This document shows positions 26,801 through 37,600 of a stretch of DNA of 64,000 nucleotides, one piece after another. The stretch is from NCBI GenBank assembly GCA_021209875.1, contig JAGYVD010000003.1, forward strand, positions 2,604,001 through 2,668,000. The letters are read 5' to 3'. Position numbers and translations under genes: made by a program. This stretch comes from Rosellinia necatrix (lineage: Eukaryota; Ascomycota; Sordariomycetes; Xylariales; Xylariaceae). The notes below the pieces were generated by a model. The model did not search any database and was not told the DNA's origin. It saw nothing but the letters and a program-made list of their open reading frames with translations. Within the stretch, counting starts at the first letter, position 1. Every line of letters starts with the position of its first letter.

Positions 26801-29456
26801 TTAATATTAAAGCTGCGATTTTATAGCTAAACCGCTATTTAATTATATATATATTATAGCCGTTATATTTAATTAAAACAATAATTAGCTTAATAATATT
26901 GCAGCTTTTTTATATGCAATATTTATAAAACTACAACTAGCAAAACTATTTTATATTATATACGTTTTAATTATAACAACAGCAATAAAAAAAATATACG
27001 TAGACTTTATTAACATATATAATAATAAAAACTTTGTTACTCTGTTTAAGCTAAAAAAACTGCTAGCAGAAGTTATATAACGCGGTTAAACAGCGTTATA
27101 TAAAAAAAATACTATTTAAAGTTTGCTTAAATTAATTAAAACTATTATAATAAAATATTTAAAACAACGTTATATATATTTAACTATATAACATATTTTA
27201 ATTAATTTATAAATCTGTTAATAAAACGTAGCGCTATAAAAAAAATAAGCAAAAAACTATATAAAAAATTACTAAAGCAGTTAATTAAAACGTTATATTA
27301 ACAAGCTAACATTATAGTTTATATTTTTTTTGTTATATTAACTTTAAATATTATTATTAATTTAATAATAATTTAAATTAATAAAACATTTTATATTATT
27401 AAACTAAATATATTTATTCTTTTAATTAAATAGCTTAAAATATTTATATAAATATTTTTAAATAATTTTAAATAAATACAACCGCTAATTTTTTAATATT
27501 ATTATATATAAAAAAAACGAAAAATTTAATTTTTTAATTTATTTGCTTAATAAATAAAGCTTTTATTAGCAGCTAAAATAAAACAAGCTAAAATAGTGCT
27601 AGTTTATAGCTTAACTATTAATAATAAAGCTAAAAAAAAAGGTTTTTTATTTATTTCGTAAACATTTTACAACAGGCAAATAAAAAAATTCTATATTAAC
27701 TATAAAAATCTTATAATGTTGCAAGCTTAAAAATTTTTTATAAACTAGCTGTACTAAATATAAAAAATTATTAATTTTTTTAATTTTAAAAATAATTAAA
27801 ATAAAGCTTTAAATAATATTAGTATTTATAATATAGTTTATATAAACTATATTTAAAATATTATTACTTTTATTTTTGTTTTTAATTTAATATATTTATT
27901 AAAACAATAATTAAATATTATAATTATTATTTTTATAAAATATAAGTTATAGTTTTACAGCAGAAAATAAATAAATTATTTAAAGCTAAAATATACTCCG
28001 ATTTTATTTAAATATATATAGTTTAAAAAGCTTAAAATAATAAATTTAATATTTTTATTGCCGATTTTATTTAATTTAATAAAGCAGGATTTATTAAAAA
28101 TAAATATTTAACAACTATTATATCGACTTATAGATTATATATAAATATTTAAATAAATAATCCTGCTATATAAAATAAAAAAATTAAAAAATAAATTTAT
28201 TAAATAGTTAATTAAATTAAAATTATATTATTTTAAGCAAGCTATAATTTAAATATTTTTAAAAATAAATAAAATAATAAATATTATTATTATAAAAAAT
28301 ATATAAAAACAACAAAAATATTACGCCAGACTTTAATATGTTAATTATTAAACAGCATATTATATTTAAAATTATATAAAAATAATTAAAACTTTAATAA
28401 AATTATTTATTACGCTAAAACAGCTTTAAATTATTTAAAAATAAAGCTAAAAAGCTATTTAGTTAAATATTTATTTATATATTATTAAAAGTTATAAAAT
28501 ATTATAAAAACTTTAAAAAGTTAAAAATAAAAAATTAAATAATAATAAGTTTTATAAAGCTTAATTTTATAAAGCTAGCTTAAACGCAAGCTTAATTTAA
28601 AACTTAATTAACTATAAAACAAAAAAATTAAATAAGCAAAAACTATTACATAAAAAATAAAATTAAATATGTTTTAAAAAATATTTAAATATTTTTAACT
28701 TTTATAATAACACGCTATAAGCTTTAATAATTAAGCTAATTAAAAATTAATCGCGAAATTTTTAATTTAAAAATTAATTAATAATATTTTATTAAAAATA
28801 AAACAAAAATAGCTAATTATATTATTAAGCGATATTTAGCAGCAAAATATATTATTAAGTTTTTATTATATAATATTTAAATACTAATAATTTAACTAGC
28901 ATATAAAATATATTATATTTATAATAAAAATAATATAACGTTATTATATATTTTTATAACAAATAAAATATAAAATATAAAAACAACCAGTTATTAATAT
29001 AAAATATATTATACTGCTTATAAAATATAAATTTTAATTTATATATTAAAAAGCAGTAAATTTTTCTGTTATAAACGCGTATAATTAGTTTTTAATATAA
29101 GCATTAATATAAAAACAAAATATTATTATAATAATATTTAAAACTATAACTAAATATAATAACTTTATAACTACAATTAATAAAAAATAATAACAATTTT
29201 TAATATAATTATAAAAACTTATTTATTAAAATTAAAATTACTTCTGTTATTAATTTTATAATAATTAATATTATTAATTTTATAACAACTAAAATTAAAA
29301 TAGCTTTTATTATTAATTCTGTTATTACAAGTATGCAGAGCTTTTAGCTAAAATTAATATAAAAAAAACTAAACAAAAATAATAAAAAAACAATATAAAC
29401 AGTAATAAATATTTTAATAAATAATTACAAAAATATAATTAAATATAAAAAAAAGT
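23843..29456. other. AT-saturated interior of the outer element, right arm
   Basis: No gene readable; the longest open frames are under 80 codons and low-complexity. It contains the GC-normal island at about 25065-25260. It probably represents the 3' internal part of the outer retroelement, ending in an A-rich purine run just before the right LTR. Confidence 0.65.
25065..25260. mobile_element. About 195-bp GC-normal, hairpin-rich island; candidate small insertion
   Basis: An abrupt return to ordinary base composition inside AT-saturated DNA. It contains the palindrome GGTGCACC near 25068, a stem TGTGGGC/GCCCACA with loop TAGG at 25147-25164, and a GTGC-C-TGTGGCC stem pairing with GGCCACA-GCAC around loop ACG at about 25191-25216. 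GCTTA-TG-TAAGC and a CGCGCGCG tract near 25229-25258 follow. No convincing target duplication or terminal inverted repeat was found, so the boundaries are approximate. It shares no obvious sequence with the island at 21610-21794. Confidence 0.5.
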
Positions 29457-29702
29457 TATTAAAATATAAAAATATAGATTAAAATATAGAAATACATTAT
29501 TTTATAAACTTATTTAAAAATTTATTAATAACCTACTAGATTTTTTATGCTTTTATTTATAAACTGCTGTATTACTAGCTTCACTTTTTTTTTTATTAAC
29601 TAAAAAATTAAAGTCATATATTGGTTTTAATTTGGAATCCTTGTTGTATTAGCTGTAGCCAGCAATACAATACTATTATTTTGCGTGCCGCTGGCCCTTA
29701 CA
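29457..29702 (+). repeat. Right outer LTR (246 bp)
   Basis: Second copy of the 6619-6864 repeat. Its left two-fifths are AT-converted (it begins TATTAAAATATA where the left copy has TGTTAAGATACA). Its right part keeps G and C and ends in GGCCCTTACA. The following bases are the second GATGC. Confidence 0.92.
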
Positions 29703-29707
29703 GATGC
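29703..29707. repeat. Right copy of the target-site duplication (GATGC)
   Basis: Identical to 6614-6618. It immediately follows the CA end of the right LTR and lies inside the oxygenase coding sequence. Confidence 0.9.
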
Positions 29708-30005
29708 TCTATGCGGGCTCGGTCCCGAGATTTCAACTCCGTGAGAGAGATACCCTCTTGTGTATATTTGTGGTCGAGGGCGTAATAAAAAGGCACTATG
29801 TACTCTGCACGCTGTTCCTCAGCCCACGACTCAACGACTTCGCGAAGGAGCTTATTTCCTGCCCAAGGCATACTCCTTGTTGGTTCTTCTGGCGAGGGTA
29901 CCGTCATGAGATTGTAGGTAAGTGCCCACTTGTAGCCTGATTCGATTGGCAACATTTCGTGTGATGAATCGGAGCACCTAGGATCATGCATGTTTGGGAA
30001 AAAAA

Positions 30006-30203
30006 AAATAGAAATAGAAATAGAAATAGAAATAGAAATAGAAATAGAAATAGAAATAGAAATAGAAATAGAAATAGAAATAGAAATAGAAATAGAAATA
30101 GAAATAGAAATAGAAATAGAAATAGAAATAGAAATAGAAATAGAAATAGAAATAGAAATAGAAATAGAAATAGAAATAGAAATAGAAATAGAAATAGAAA
30201 TAG
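30006..30203. repeat. (GAAATA)n hexanucleotide microsatellite, about 33 units
   Basis: A nearly perfect array preceded by an A run. It lies inside an intron (29978-30237) of the split oxygenase gene, so the Ile-Ser, Asn-Arg and Phe-Leu repeat frames through it are not proteins. Confidence 0.95.
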
Positions 30204-30906
30204 CGAGACAAGGTGGGCTGTGAGATTGAGGACATACCAAAATGCACAAGTCATCACATACTTGGAGGTGCTCAGAGTCTTTCTTTCACCGAAGCGCTTC
30301 ACGATTATATCTCCTCCCTTGTGGGGGGACGGCAGGCTTATCATGACAGTCCCGAGCGTCTGTGAATTCTCCCTCCTGCTGTATCCATTAGTCGGTATAT
30401 TTTGGATAAGATGCTATATAGCACTCACTTTGCCTGCGCATTGCGTACAGCACCTTTCTCAGAGATCAACATGTTACTCAAGATGGCACGAATAGGACCG
30501 CTAACTCCTAGCCGCCTTGAAACAAGGGCCATAACGTTGCCCAACAAACCGTGCCATTGCGGACCTGCTGTAACCTCAAAACCCTGCGGATCAAGCTCCC
30601 AGGCACCTGGGATAGGGGCACCGACAACTGGCTGCCTATATTTACTAGAAGGAGCACGATGTGCCTTCGAAATTATTCGCCGGGCCTGCTCCTCTGAGAG
30701 CGGAAGGTCGATCTTCCCAAGACCGTCCACACTATCTGAGGATCCCGAACGTCCTCGATATTGCAATCGCCGGCGAAGTTCCCACCGGCTCGAACACCAT
30801 CCAGTGCATCGCGCAAGCGGTCTTCCGAGAACGGCGTCAGAGCAGAGATACCTGCGGGCTGTGTCGCTAATGACATGTCCGGGATCAGCTCGAAGGGAAT
30901 TACCAA

Positions 30907-31900
30907 GCAGAAATGTCAAGAAGGAGTCATCAAAATAGCTAGTTAGCCAGTGTATTTATTTTTGTATTTTTAGGATTGATTGACTTGAAGATGCAATACG
31001 ATATCCAATCAACGGCATTCTACGCAGCCGGAAACACCTGCGACTAACTAGCCTTGTTGCTGGGCACGTGTTTGATTAATATAAATTCAACAACTGCTTG
31101 CTCCCCTAACCCCTGGCTAGCACCCAGGTACATGCTTAACGGATGACAGGGCTGGTGATGGGCTGAGCACGAGACAACCGGAAGACTATACTATACCACT
31201 TAAGGCTAGTACGGTATAACTAATGATATGTACATAAGTAGACTTAGAGGGATCTTGTGTCGAATCATTTTGTCAATCTTCTCTATTTTAGTTCGATATA
31301 AATCGATCAACCTTTTGCCATCTCGCCCCTGTACCTTTTCAGGTAACGTTGTAGGTGACCAAGGAGGTTTAGGTAGATATCTAGCTGGGCTAATATGAAC
31401 AAATGCCATGTCCTGTTGCTATCACCTCTAGTCCGTAGGTAGGTTAGTCTTTGAAACTATGCGAACCCCTCCCCCAGTGGTGTCGCTCTCATCTTGTAGA
31501 CAGCTGCCGGGCCACCAACTGTCCGCCCTCTCCCCCCCCCCCTTTTTCTCCCAGCCGCATATCGTATTCTTAGTTCGCCTATCAAGGTTGTGGTGAAGAT
31601 CTCTTCAAGGGACCGGCCGCCCTCGTTTGTAGGCGAAATTTGTGATGGGCCGTCGCATAGGGAATGGTGCCCCTCTCCCATGGAACTATGGGGACCAAAA
31701 TTTCTAAGAGAACCATAGGTGGCGGGGTGTAGTATTGGGTATTTATCGCGAGCAAGGCAGCTCTGTCCCCCCTCGGCTTCCGTGGCGAGTGCCTCTCCAT
31801 TCACGACGGGGTACCGCACACGACCATACAATCCAACAATCTCGGTTTGCACGAATTGGTATGTAGCCGTTCAGCTCTCCTTTAGCGTTTGCATAGCGGC
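30907..31900. other. Intergenic region, about 1 kb
   Basis: It lies upstream of the broken oxygenase gene (-) and downstream of PYM (-). It contains a pyrimidine run with 11-12 consecutive C near 31531. A 131-codon minus-strand frame at 31457-31852 lacks any recognisable domain and I do not support it as a gene. Confidence 0.5.
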
Positions 31901-32482
31901 TTACGTCTCGGTAGTGTTGGCTATGGCTTTGGGTTCGCCATCAGCATCGAAGCCTAAGGCCTCCAGCTCCCGAATAAGCTCATTGATCTTAATGACCTTT
32001 GCAATTTGCTCAGGTAGTAGAGATTCCCCGCCTTCCTTCTTACTCTTCAGCTCTTTGGCCTGTTTTAGTTTCTTTTTGAGGTTGCGCGCTTTCTTCTCTC
32101 TTTCGGCTTCGGGGTCTGCGTCTTCGGGATCCGTCTTCGTGGAAGGAGGCGCCTTCTCGGCCGCAGCGTCCTGAGGATCATTGGCCGACTTGGCCTTCTT
32201 CCTAGCCTCCCTGCGCTTGGCGTTTTTATTGTTGGCGGAAGACGGAGGTTCCTGCTCCTTGTCTTTTAAGCCTTCAGCGCCGGGTATACCACCCTTGCCG
32301 CGGTTGCGAAAGTCTTCGGCGGTGCGATTCTTGTAGATCTCGACATCTTCCGGGGGGCGATACCCGGGCCGGATCTTAATAGCTTTTCTTGTCGTGCCAT
32401 CGGCTCGCATAGACTCGGGTATCTGTCTCTCGCCACTATTTTCGTCGGTCACGATGCCTGACCGAGATGGTTCGGAGGGCAT
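31901..32482 (-). CDS. PYM1: PYM: partner of Y14-Mago, exon-junction-complex disassembly factor
   Basis: Single exon, 193 residues, ATG at 32480-32482. PYM binds the Mago-Y14 heterodimer and strips exon junction complexes from mRNA, in contact with the ribosome. The signature is the N-terminal domain: SGERQIPESMRADG at about residues 16-29, then RKAIKIRPGYRPPEDVEIYK, equivalent to the IPxxxRPDGTxRKxxxVKPGYxPxEEV block of metazoan PYM. The middle is Lys/Glu/Ala-rich and low-complexity. A C-terminal coiled-coil segment (KNLKKKLKQAKELKSK-like, then EQIAKVIKINELIRELEALG at about residues 160-180) is also usual for the family. It is transcribed away from QCR9 across a 677-bp spacer. Confidence 0.88.
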   Translation of the reverse strand: MPSEPSRSGIVTDENSGERQIPESMRADGTTRKAIKIRPGYRPPEDVEIYKNRTAEDFRNRGKGGIPGAEGLKDKEQEPPSSANNKNAKRREARKKAKSANDPQDAAAEKAPPSTKTDPEDADPEAEREKKARNLKKKLKQAKELKSKKEGGESLLPEQIAKVIKINELIRELEALGFDADGEPKAIANTTET

Positions 32483-33159
32483 CGCGCAAGGATTGGCAGG
32501 AGCGTCGTCTCGATAGTCAGTTTATAAATTTTGGAGATATGTTCAGCGTCGGCGAGATAGATATAGTCCGCTCAAAACGCGATGGCAACGACGCCGGCCG
32601 TTGTAACGTATGTGGAAATCGCATAAAAAAAGAGAGAATGATAAAAATGCGATATAAATTAGGACAGGTGCCAGACGAAGCGGGACGTAACGAATACTTA
32701 TTTAGCCCCACCACGATGCCTAGGTACCTACATACACATAAGTACCTAACCTAGCACAGGTTGGCTAGGTGTGATGCCTCTGAGTGTGTATGTAACTACA
32801 CTACCTACCTACTTATATATGTATTATGTAAGTACTGGTACGGTGTCACCCACTACCTACTTACCTACCTAGGTACTTAAGGTAGTAGTAGTAGTAGTAG
32901 TAGTATTATTATTAACGTCTAATCGGGTAGGTACTGGCTGGAGGGGGTGGTAGTGGGGCACACGTAGGAAGGTTCGGCCAATCGGGAGTGGCCGTTTTCC
33001 AGGTTCTTGAGTAGGTAATTCACGGCTTTGCAGCCTCACAAAATCGTCCGTCAGCTCTGACTACTGTCTCTCTAAGATCCGACCACTTCTACTCCGCGAG
33101 ACCGCAAAACTGCCCACAAACCCCCTTTTGACCTCGTCTGCAGGTACAATACATCCAAC
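32483..33159. promoter_or_regulatory. Divergent promoter region between PYM and QCR9
   Basis: A 677-bp spacer between two divergent start codons. It is packed with CCTACCTA/TAGGTAGG-type motifs (about 32719-32880), followed by TTAAGGTAG(TAG)n and (ATT)n at 32876-32913 and AACGTCTAATC. A closely related module lies upstream of the WD40 gene at 43951-43987. No defined transcription-factor site is claimed. Confidence 0.5.
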
Positions 33160-33591
33160 ATGGTATGTCGAAACCCACGGCCCAGGCTATTAGTAGATTG
33201 ATCACTTTGTGCTAACTAATCGCGCAAACCCATAGGCTGCCGCTCGCCCCTTCTACAAGCAAGTTCCCAATTCTCCCACGACCAGACGAAGCTCGGCTCA
33301 TTAACCGTTATCCGTACAGCGCCCTCTTCCGCCGGAATACCCAGATGCTCGGCATTGTTTTCGCCTCGGCCTTCGCTTTCGAGATGTACGCATTGAGTCG
33401 ATGTGGATCGGGAGGGCACAGCTACTGACTGCGACTCAGGGTATACGACACGGGCATGAACAAAGTCTGGGACAATCTCAACAGGGGTGTAAGTAATGTT
33501 GATGACACGTGCGCGGAAGAATTAGTATTAATACCGAATGACGCAGCGACAATGGAAAGACATCCGATCAAGATATGTTGAGGAGGAATAA
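33160..33591 (+). CDS. QCR9: Cytochrome bc1 complex subunit 9 (QCR9/UCR 7.3-kDa family)
   Basis: Five exons: 33160-33162, 33236-33258, 33320-33385, 33440-33488 and 33547-33591, giving 61 residues. This small subunit of respiratory complex III has one transmembrane helix in the mitochondrial inner membrane and sits near the Rieske protein and cytochrome c1. Family marks are ALFRRN at about residues 10-15, the hydrophobic helix LGIVFASAFAFEM (19-31), YDTGMNKVWDNLNRG (33-47) and the terminal RQWKDIRSRY. The whole frame closes exactly with these splice sites. The first coding exon is the ATG alone (donor GTATGT directly after it), and intron 2 is GC-AG (GCAAGT...TACAG). Introns 1, 3 and 4 are GT-AG. 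Length fits the family (about 55-66 residues). Confidence 0.9.
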
Positions 33592-34664
33592 GTCGCAGCT
33601 GGCATCGATCTTGAAGCGTAGGGAAGCTGCCCAGGCGCCGCCGCATCTAAGCCGAGACAGAGACGCTGCGAGGCACATGGTCCTAGACTTGTACATTATC
33701 AATAAGGCGAGAAACGAGCAGGTTATACAAACCAATAGCCGAGCGTTCCATCTGTCTACGTGGCCCGATTCGACGGAGTGCGCTGTCCCTATCGTGGGCG
33801 ATCTCGAGAAACAGCGTTCCCTATTCATCCGCTTATATACCTTGCCTCCTATTTATCCTGCGCAGTCTAAAATGAGAACAGTTCATGGCCAACACTGTCG
33901 GCGACTGCTTCAGGGGAAATTTCCTGTCAATACTTTCATATACAGCCAGATAGCGTCTTACGGATGTAAAATGGCAATTGGGATGCGAAATAGCATATTG
34001 ACCAATCCGTAACTATAGTATCGTTATATTTGACAATGGCAAAGAGCACAACGGTAAAGACTGACAGTGGTTGATGTACGCAAGGTGATTTGCCGGCTGG
34101 GCGCCCACCAATGAGGCACATAGCAGTTATGTAACTAGGTAAACTACCTAACTAACCAACCCAGATGCATACCTGCGGGTACGTAGCTCCGAAAGGTGCC
34201 AAGGCCGCATCCGAGTCCCTACCACTGTGACGCACTTGTTAGCAAGCAGGGCACCCGGGGCAGGCTAAGTAGGTAGGTAGTAGGTAGGTACCAACGCAAT
34301 AGACAAACAGCACCATCTACCATCCCAACTTTCCCTCTTCAACAAGGACGGACATATATTGATTGCACGGACGCTTTCACACACAAATTTCCCAGCCTGG
34401 ATACCATATAGGTATCAGCGATTTTTGCCAGTGCACGCAGCTTTTAAATCACGCCCGCCGTTATCGGCAAGAGCGCCGCCCATCACAGCAGCATCCGACA
34501 TCCAATATCCCGTCCCGTCCCGTCCTATCCCATCCATCCTATCTCGCACCCCGCCTGCCACCCATCCACTCACCTTCTCGCCACCAAACGCCCGACCGCA
34601 GCCCCCGGCCTTCCCACAAGCCGTCTCATCCTAGACCGAACATGGTCAGATAACTCACGACACC
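33592..34664. other. Intergenic region and UBR1 leader
   Basis: No gene supported: a 145-codon plus frame at 33575-34012 begins at TTG within QCR9 exon 5 and has no recognisable domain. GTAGGTAGGTAGTAGGTAGG-type repeats occur at about 34268-34292. CCGTCCCGTCCTATCC repeats lie in the UBR1 leader near 34510-34545. Confidence 0.55.
34642..34653 (+). promoter_or_regulatory. Minimal upstream ORF in the UBR1 leader
   Basis: ATG GTC AGA TAA lies 11 nt before the UBR1 start codon. If the transcript begins upstream of it, ribosomes would meet this start first; reinitiation over so short a gap is inefficient, so leaky scanning would be needed. The transcription start is not known. Confidence 0.45.
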
Positions 34665-37600
34665 ATGGACAACGCAATGTCTACGCAAGAGCAGCAGCTC
34701 TGCGACCACTTAAGAAAGCTGCCCAGACTCCGTGGATACCGCTACGACGATGCCGCTTGTCACGATCTCCTGTACAATTTATTCTGGTCCATGGCGGGGG
34801 GCCGCGCCGATGATCTACGCTTGTTCTTCCCGGACGGCAAGCTGAACCCGAAGGGTCCCCTGAAGCTCCGGGAAGCCCAGGGCGCTCTGGAAGGTGCCGA
34901 ATATACCGAGGCCGCTCGAGGCAAGGCATGCGGCCACATATTCAGAGCCGGCGAGGCCACATATAGTTGCAAGACCTGCAGCACCGACGACACCTGCTGT
35001 CTGTGCAGCAAATGCTTCGATTCGACAGACCATACGGGGCATATGGTGCGGATCTCCATATCGCCCGGCAACAGTGGATGCTGCGATTGCGGGGATCCCG
35101 AGGCTTGGAAGCTGCCCATGTTCTGCACCATACACAGCGAGTGCGACCAAGAGCAGCTCAAGGGGAAGGGGAAGGAGGCCGCTTCGGTCTCCGGCGACCT
35201 CTTGATCAACATCCGCATGACCGTCTCCCGGGTCCTCGACTTCATCTGCGATGTCATCTCCTGCGCCCCTGAACAGCTACGGCATCCCAAGACAAAGGAA
35301 TCGATCGAACGCGACGAGAGGATGTCGCGTTTGGCTTCTACATACAACGGCGGCGATGTGGATTCCCCCGAGGAGTTCGCGCTGCTCATCTGGAACGATG
35401 AGAAACATACCGTGAACGAAGTTCAAGATCAGGTGGCTCGGGCCTGTAGCACCACTCAAGATGAAGGTTATAACAGAGCGGTCGAAACAGACTCCATGGG
35501 CAGAAGCATTTTGAAATACGACACTGACCTCAAACGGCTCCTTAGATGTGCTACCATCCTAGAGCAGATCAAGATTGCTGTGACGATCCGGTCATCCCGA
35601 GATACCTTCCGGGAACAGATGTGTGGGACTATGATTGAATGGCTGAATGACATCGCCGGGTGCTCTGTAGGTAACGATCACAATATCTTGAGGACCGTCG
35701 TTTGCGAAGAACTTCTCAAGCCCTGGCGTAGGGGTAGCCCCGGAAGCCATGCTATTCCTGGTAAAGATGGGCTGGAGGACGAAGCAAAAACAGATCCGGA
35801 CGCTTTCGGAAACCCCCCAGCTACCATCCTCTTCCATCGAGCTAGGCTCCTCGGGGGTGCACGGATCGTAACCGAGTTTTCTGTCTCTGACGGTGACAAC
35901 GAAGACGAAGACGACGAAATGGACGAGGGAGACCGAACTTCGTCCAGTGGAGAGGACGAGGATGAGGATGAGGATGACGCCGACGACGATGACGACGACG
36001 ATGATGGTGACGTGATGATGGTGGACGCTCGCCCGGCAACGGCAGGCGATGTAAACCATGTTACTGACTGGATCGGCCCCACCGTAGCCTCTCTTGAGGA
36101 GGAAGAGGCCACAATGGCAGGGTACCCGCCTCCTCCACCGCCCCCGCCCGTACCGAGGCGTGCGGCCCGCGACAGAGATCTCACGCCATCGGATTCAGAC
36201 ACGGCAGAGCCTCTTATTGCACCAACGGTCTACGCCAAGGCTAACCTGGAAATCCCGAAGACGCCCGGCCTGGCCAAAGCAGGCGAAAGCCGGCCCCCAA
36301 GGCCGGGACGATACTGGGTTGAGACACCTGCTGCCTACACTGAGCGCGACAACCTACATCCGTATGAGGATGTTTTCCAGCGCGTGCGTTTGGACTGGCT
36401 TGTTCTTTTTGACCTGAGGATGTGGAAGAAGGTCCGCAATGACCTTCGTGCCCTTTATATCTCTACGGTAGTCATTATGCCCGAATTCAAGCGGATTTTG
36501 GGTCTGCGGTTCGCCGCGCTTTATACCACCCTAGCGCAATTATATCTCATAAACGACCGCGAGCCAGATCATTCGATTATCAATATCTCGTTGCAGATGT
36601 TGACGACGCCATCCATTACCGCAGAGGTGGTGGAAAGAGGGAATTTCTTGACAACGCTTATGGCGATTATTTACACTTTTCTAACGACACGACAAGTTGG
36701 TCATCCCTTCGAGGTGGCATCTAATGCGGTACTTGGTTTCGATACCGGGTCCGTCGCCAATAGACGGATGTATCATTTCTATGTAGATTTGAAATACCTT
36801 CTTGGCTCGCCCCATGTCCAAGAGCATATGCGCACGGAAGAAAGATACCTACTACAGTTCCTCGATCTAGTCAAATTGCATCAAGGCATTTGCCCAAACG
36901 TCCGCGCCATAGGGGAGCACGTGGAGTATGAGACCGATAGCTGGATTGGTGCGTCCTTGATGACACGGGAGATCAACAAGCTCTGTCGGCTCCTAGGAAG
37001 TTCATTTCGGCACCTCCCCGAGCAGGATTCCCTGCATCTGTCCCAGGCTATCAGGCTTACCGCTAAGCTTACCATCTTGAATTCAATTGGGGCCGAGCGT
37101 GCTAGGTTTACACAGTCCGAAATCAAAGATGAGACGCGCTTCAAGATGCTTACCGACTTCGAGTTCGCCGGGGAAGGCACCAAGTACGATGTCGTCAAAT
37201 TTGTGGTGGAGGAACAACCAATTAGCTTCCATCACGCGTTACATTCCACATTATCATGGTTGATCGAGTGTGGAAAGCACATGTCAATTCAACAGCTCAG
37301 ATCAATCTTGAGTTTTACCGCTCAGGAGCTCAAGATGAAACCCAAATCTATGGGTCGTAAATCACTACCCAAGAGGGATTACGCACCAGAAGACTACTTA
37401 ATGGCCACGTTTGACTTCCCTCTGCGCGTTTGTACGTGGCTAGCTCAGATCAAGGCCAGCATGTGGGTACGCAATGGCATCAGTCTCCGACACCAGGCGA
37501 TGACCTATCGGAATATTCAGACTAGAGATGTCACCCATGCGCGAGACATATTTCTACTTCAGACGGCTATGGTGGTTTGTGACCCAGGCCGAGTTTTAGC

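Larger units (their letters stand above)
6619..29702 (+). mobile_element. 23,084-bp nested LTR-retrotransposon insertion, heavily RIP-like mutated
   Basis: Bounded by 246-bp direct terminal repeats (6619-6864, 29457-29702) that start TG (TA in the mutated right copy) and end CA (TA in the mutated left copy). The flanks are a perfect 5-bp duplication, GATGC. A purine run (AAAAAAAAG) just inside the right repeat could be the polypurine tract, making plus the sense orientation (inference). The interior is extremely AT-rich, with no surviving ORF over about 80 codons. At 23 kb it is far longer than one ordinary retroelement. The three 310-bp LTR-like copies at 9651, 16911 and 23533 indicate that at least one other element inserted into it. 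If the nested block is 9651-23842, the outer element alone would be about 8.9 kb. Superfamily (Gypsy or Copia) cannot be judged, because no protease, RT or integrase motif is readable. Confidence 0.9.
29703..30906 (-). pseudogene. 5' half (catalytic-domain region) of the retroelement-split 2OG-Fe(II) dioxygenase-like gene
   Basis: Exons, reading leftward: 30429 to about 30906, 30238-30378 and 29703-29977. Introns are at 30379-30428 (50 nt) and 29978-30237 (260 nt, mostly microsatellite). Recognisable segments are GLGKIDLPLSEEQARRIISK, GPQWHG, SLPSPHKGGDIIVK and SDSSHEMLPIESGYKWALTY, which match a large fungal family with a prolyl-4-hydroxylase-like Fe/2OG domain. Damage predates or accompanies the insertion. 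A 1-base deletion near 30730 shifts the frame between DPQIV and DGLGK. The expected HxD metal site reads QAN (residues spanning the 30379-30428 intron), and the expected 2OG-binding Arg near SGYxW is Lys. The first ATG in frame is near 30876. The last codon, at the 29703 boundary, continues in frame at 6613. Confidence 0.82.

Noticed and set aside
6730..29580. Mitochondrial DNA insertion as the origin of the AT-rich block
   Set aside because: No mitochondrial gene, rRNA or tRNA remnant is seen. LTRs, target duplication and C-to-T/G-to-A differences between repeat copies fit a RIP-mutated retroelement nest.
29986..30495. Long frames encoding Asn-Arg, Ile-Glu, Ile-Ser or Phe-Leu repeats
   Set aside because: They are read-through of the (GAAATA)n microsatellite, which lies in an intron of the split oxygenase gene.
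31457..31852. 131-codon minus-strand frame
   Set aside because: No ATG, domain or splice context that supports a gene; crosses a long C run.
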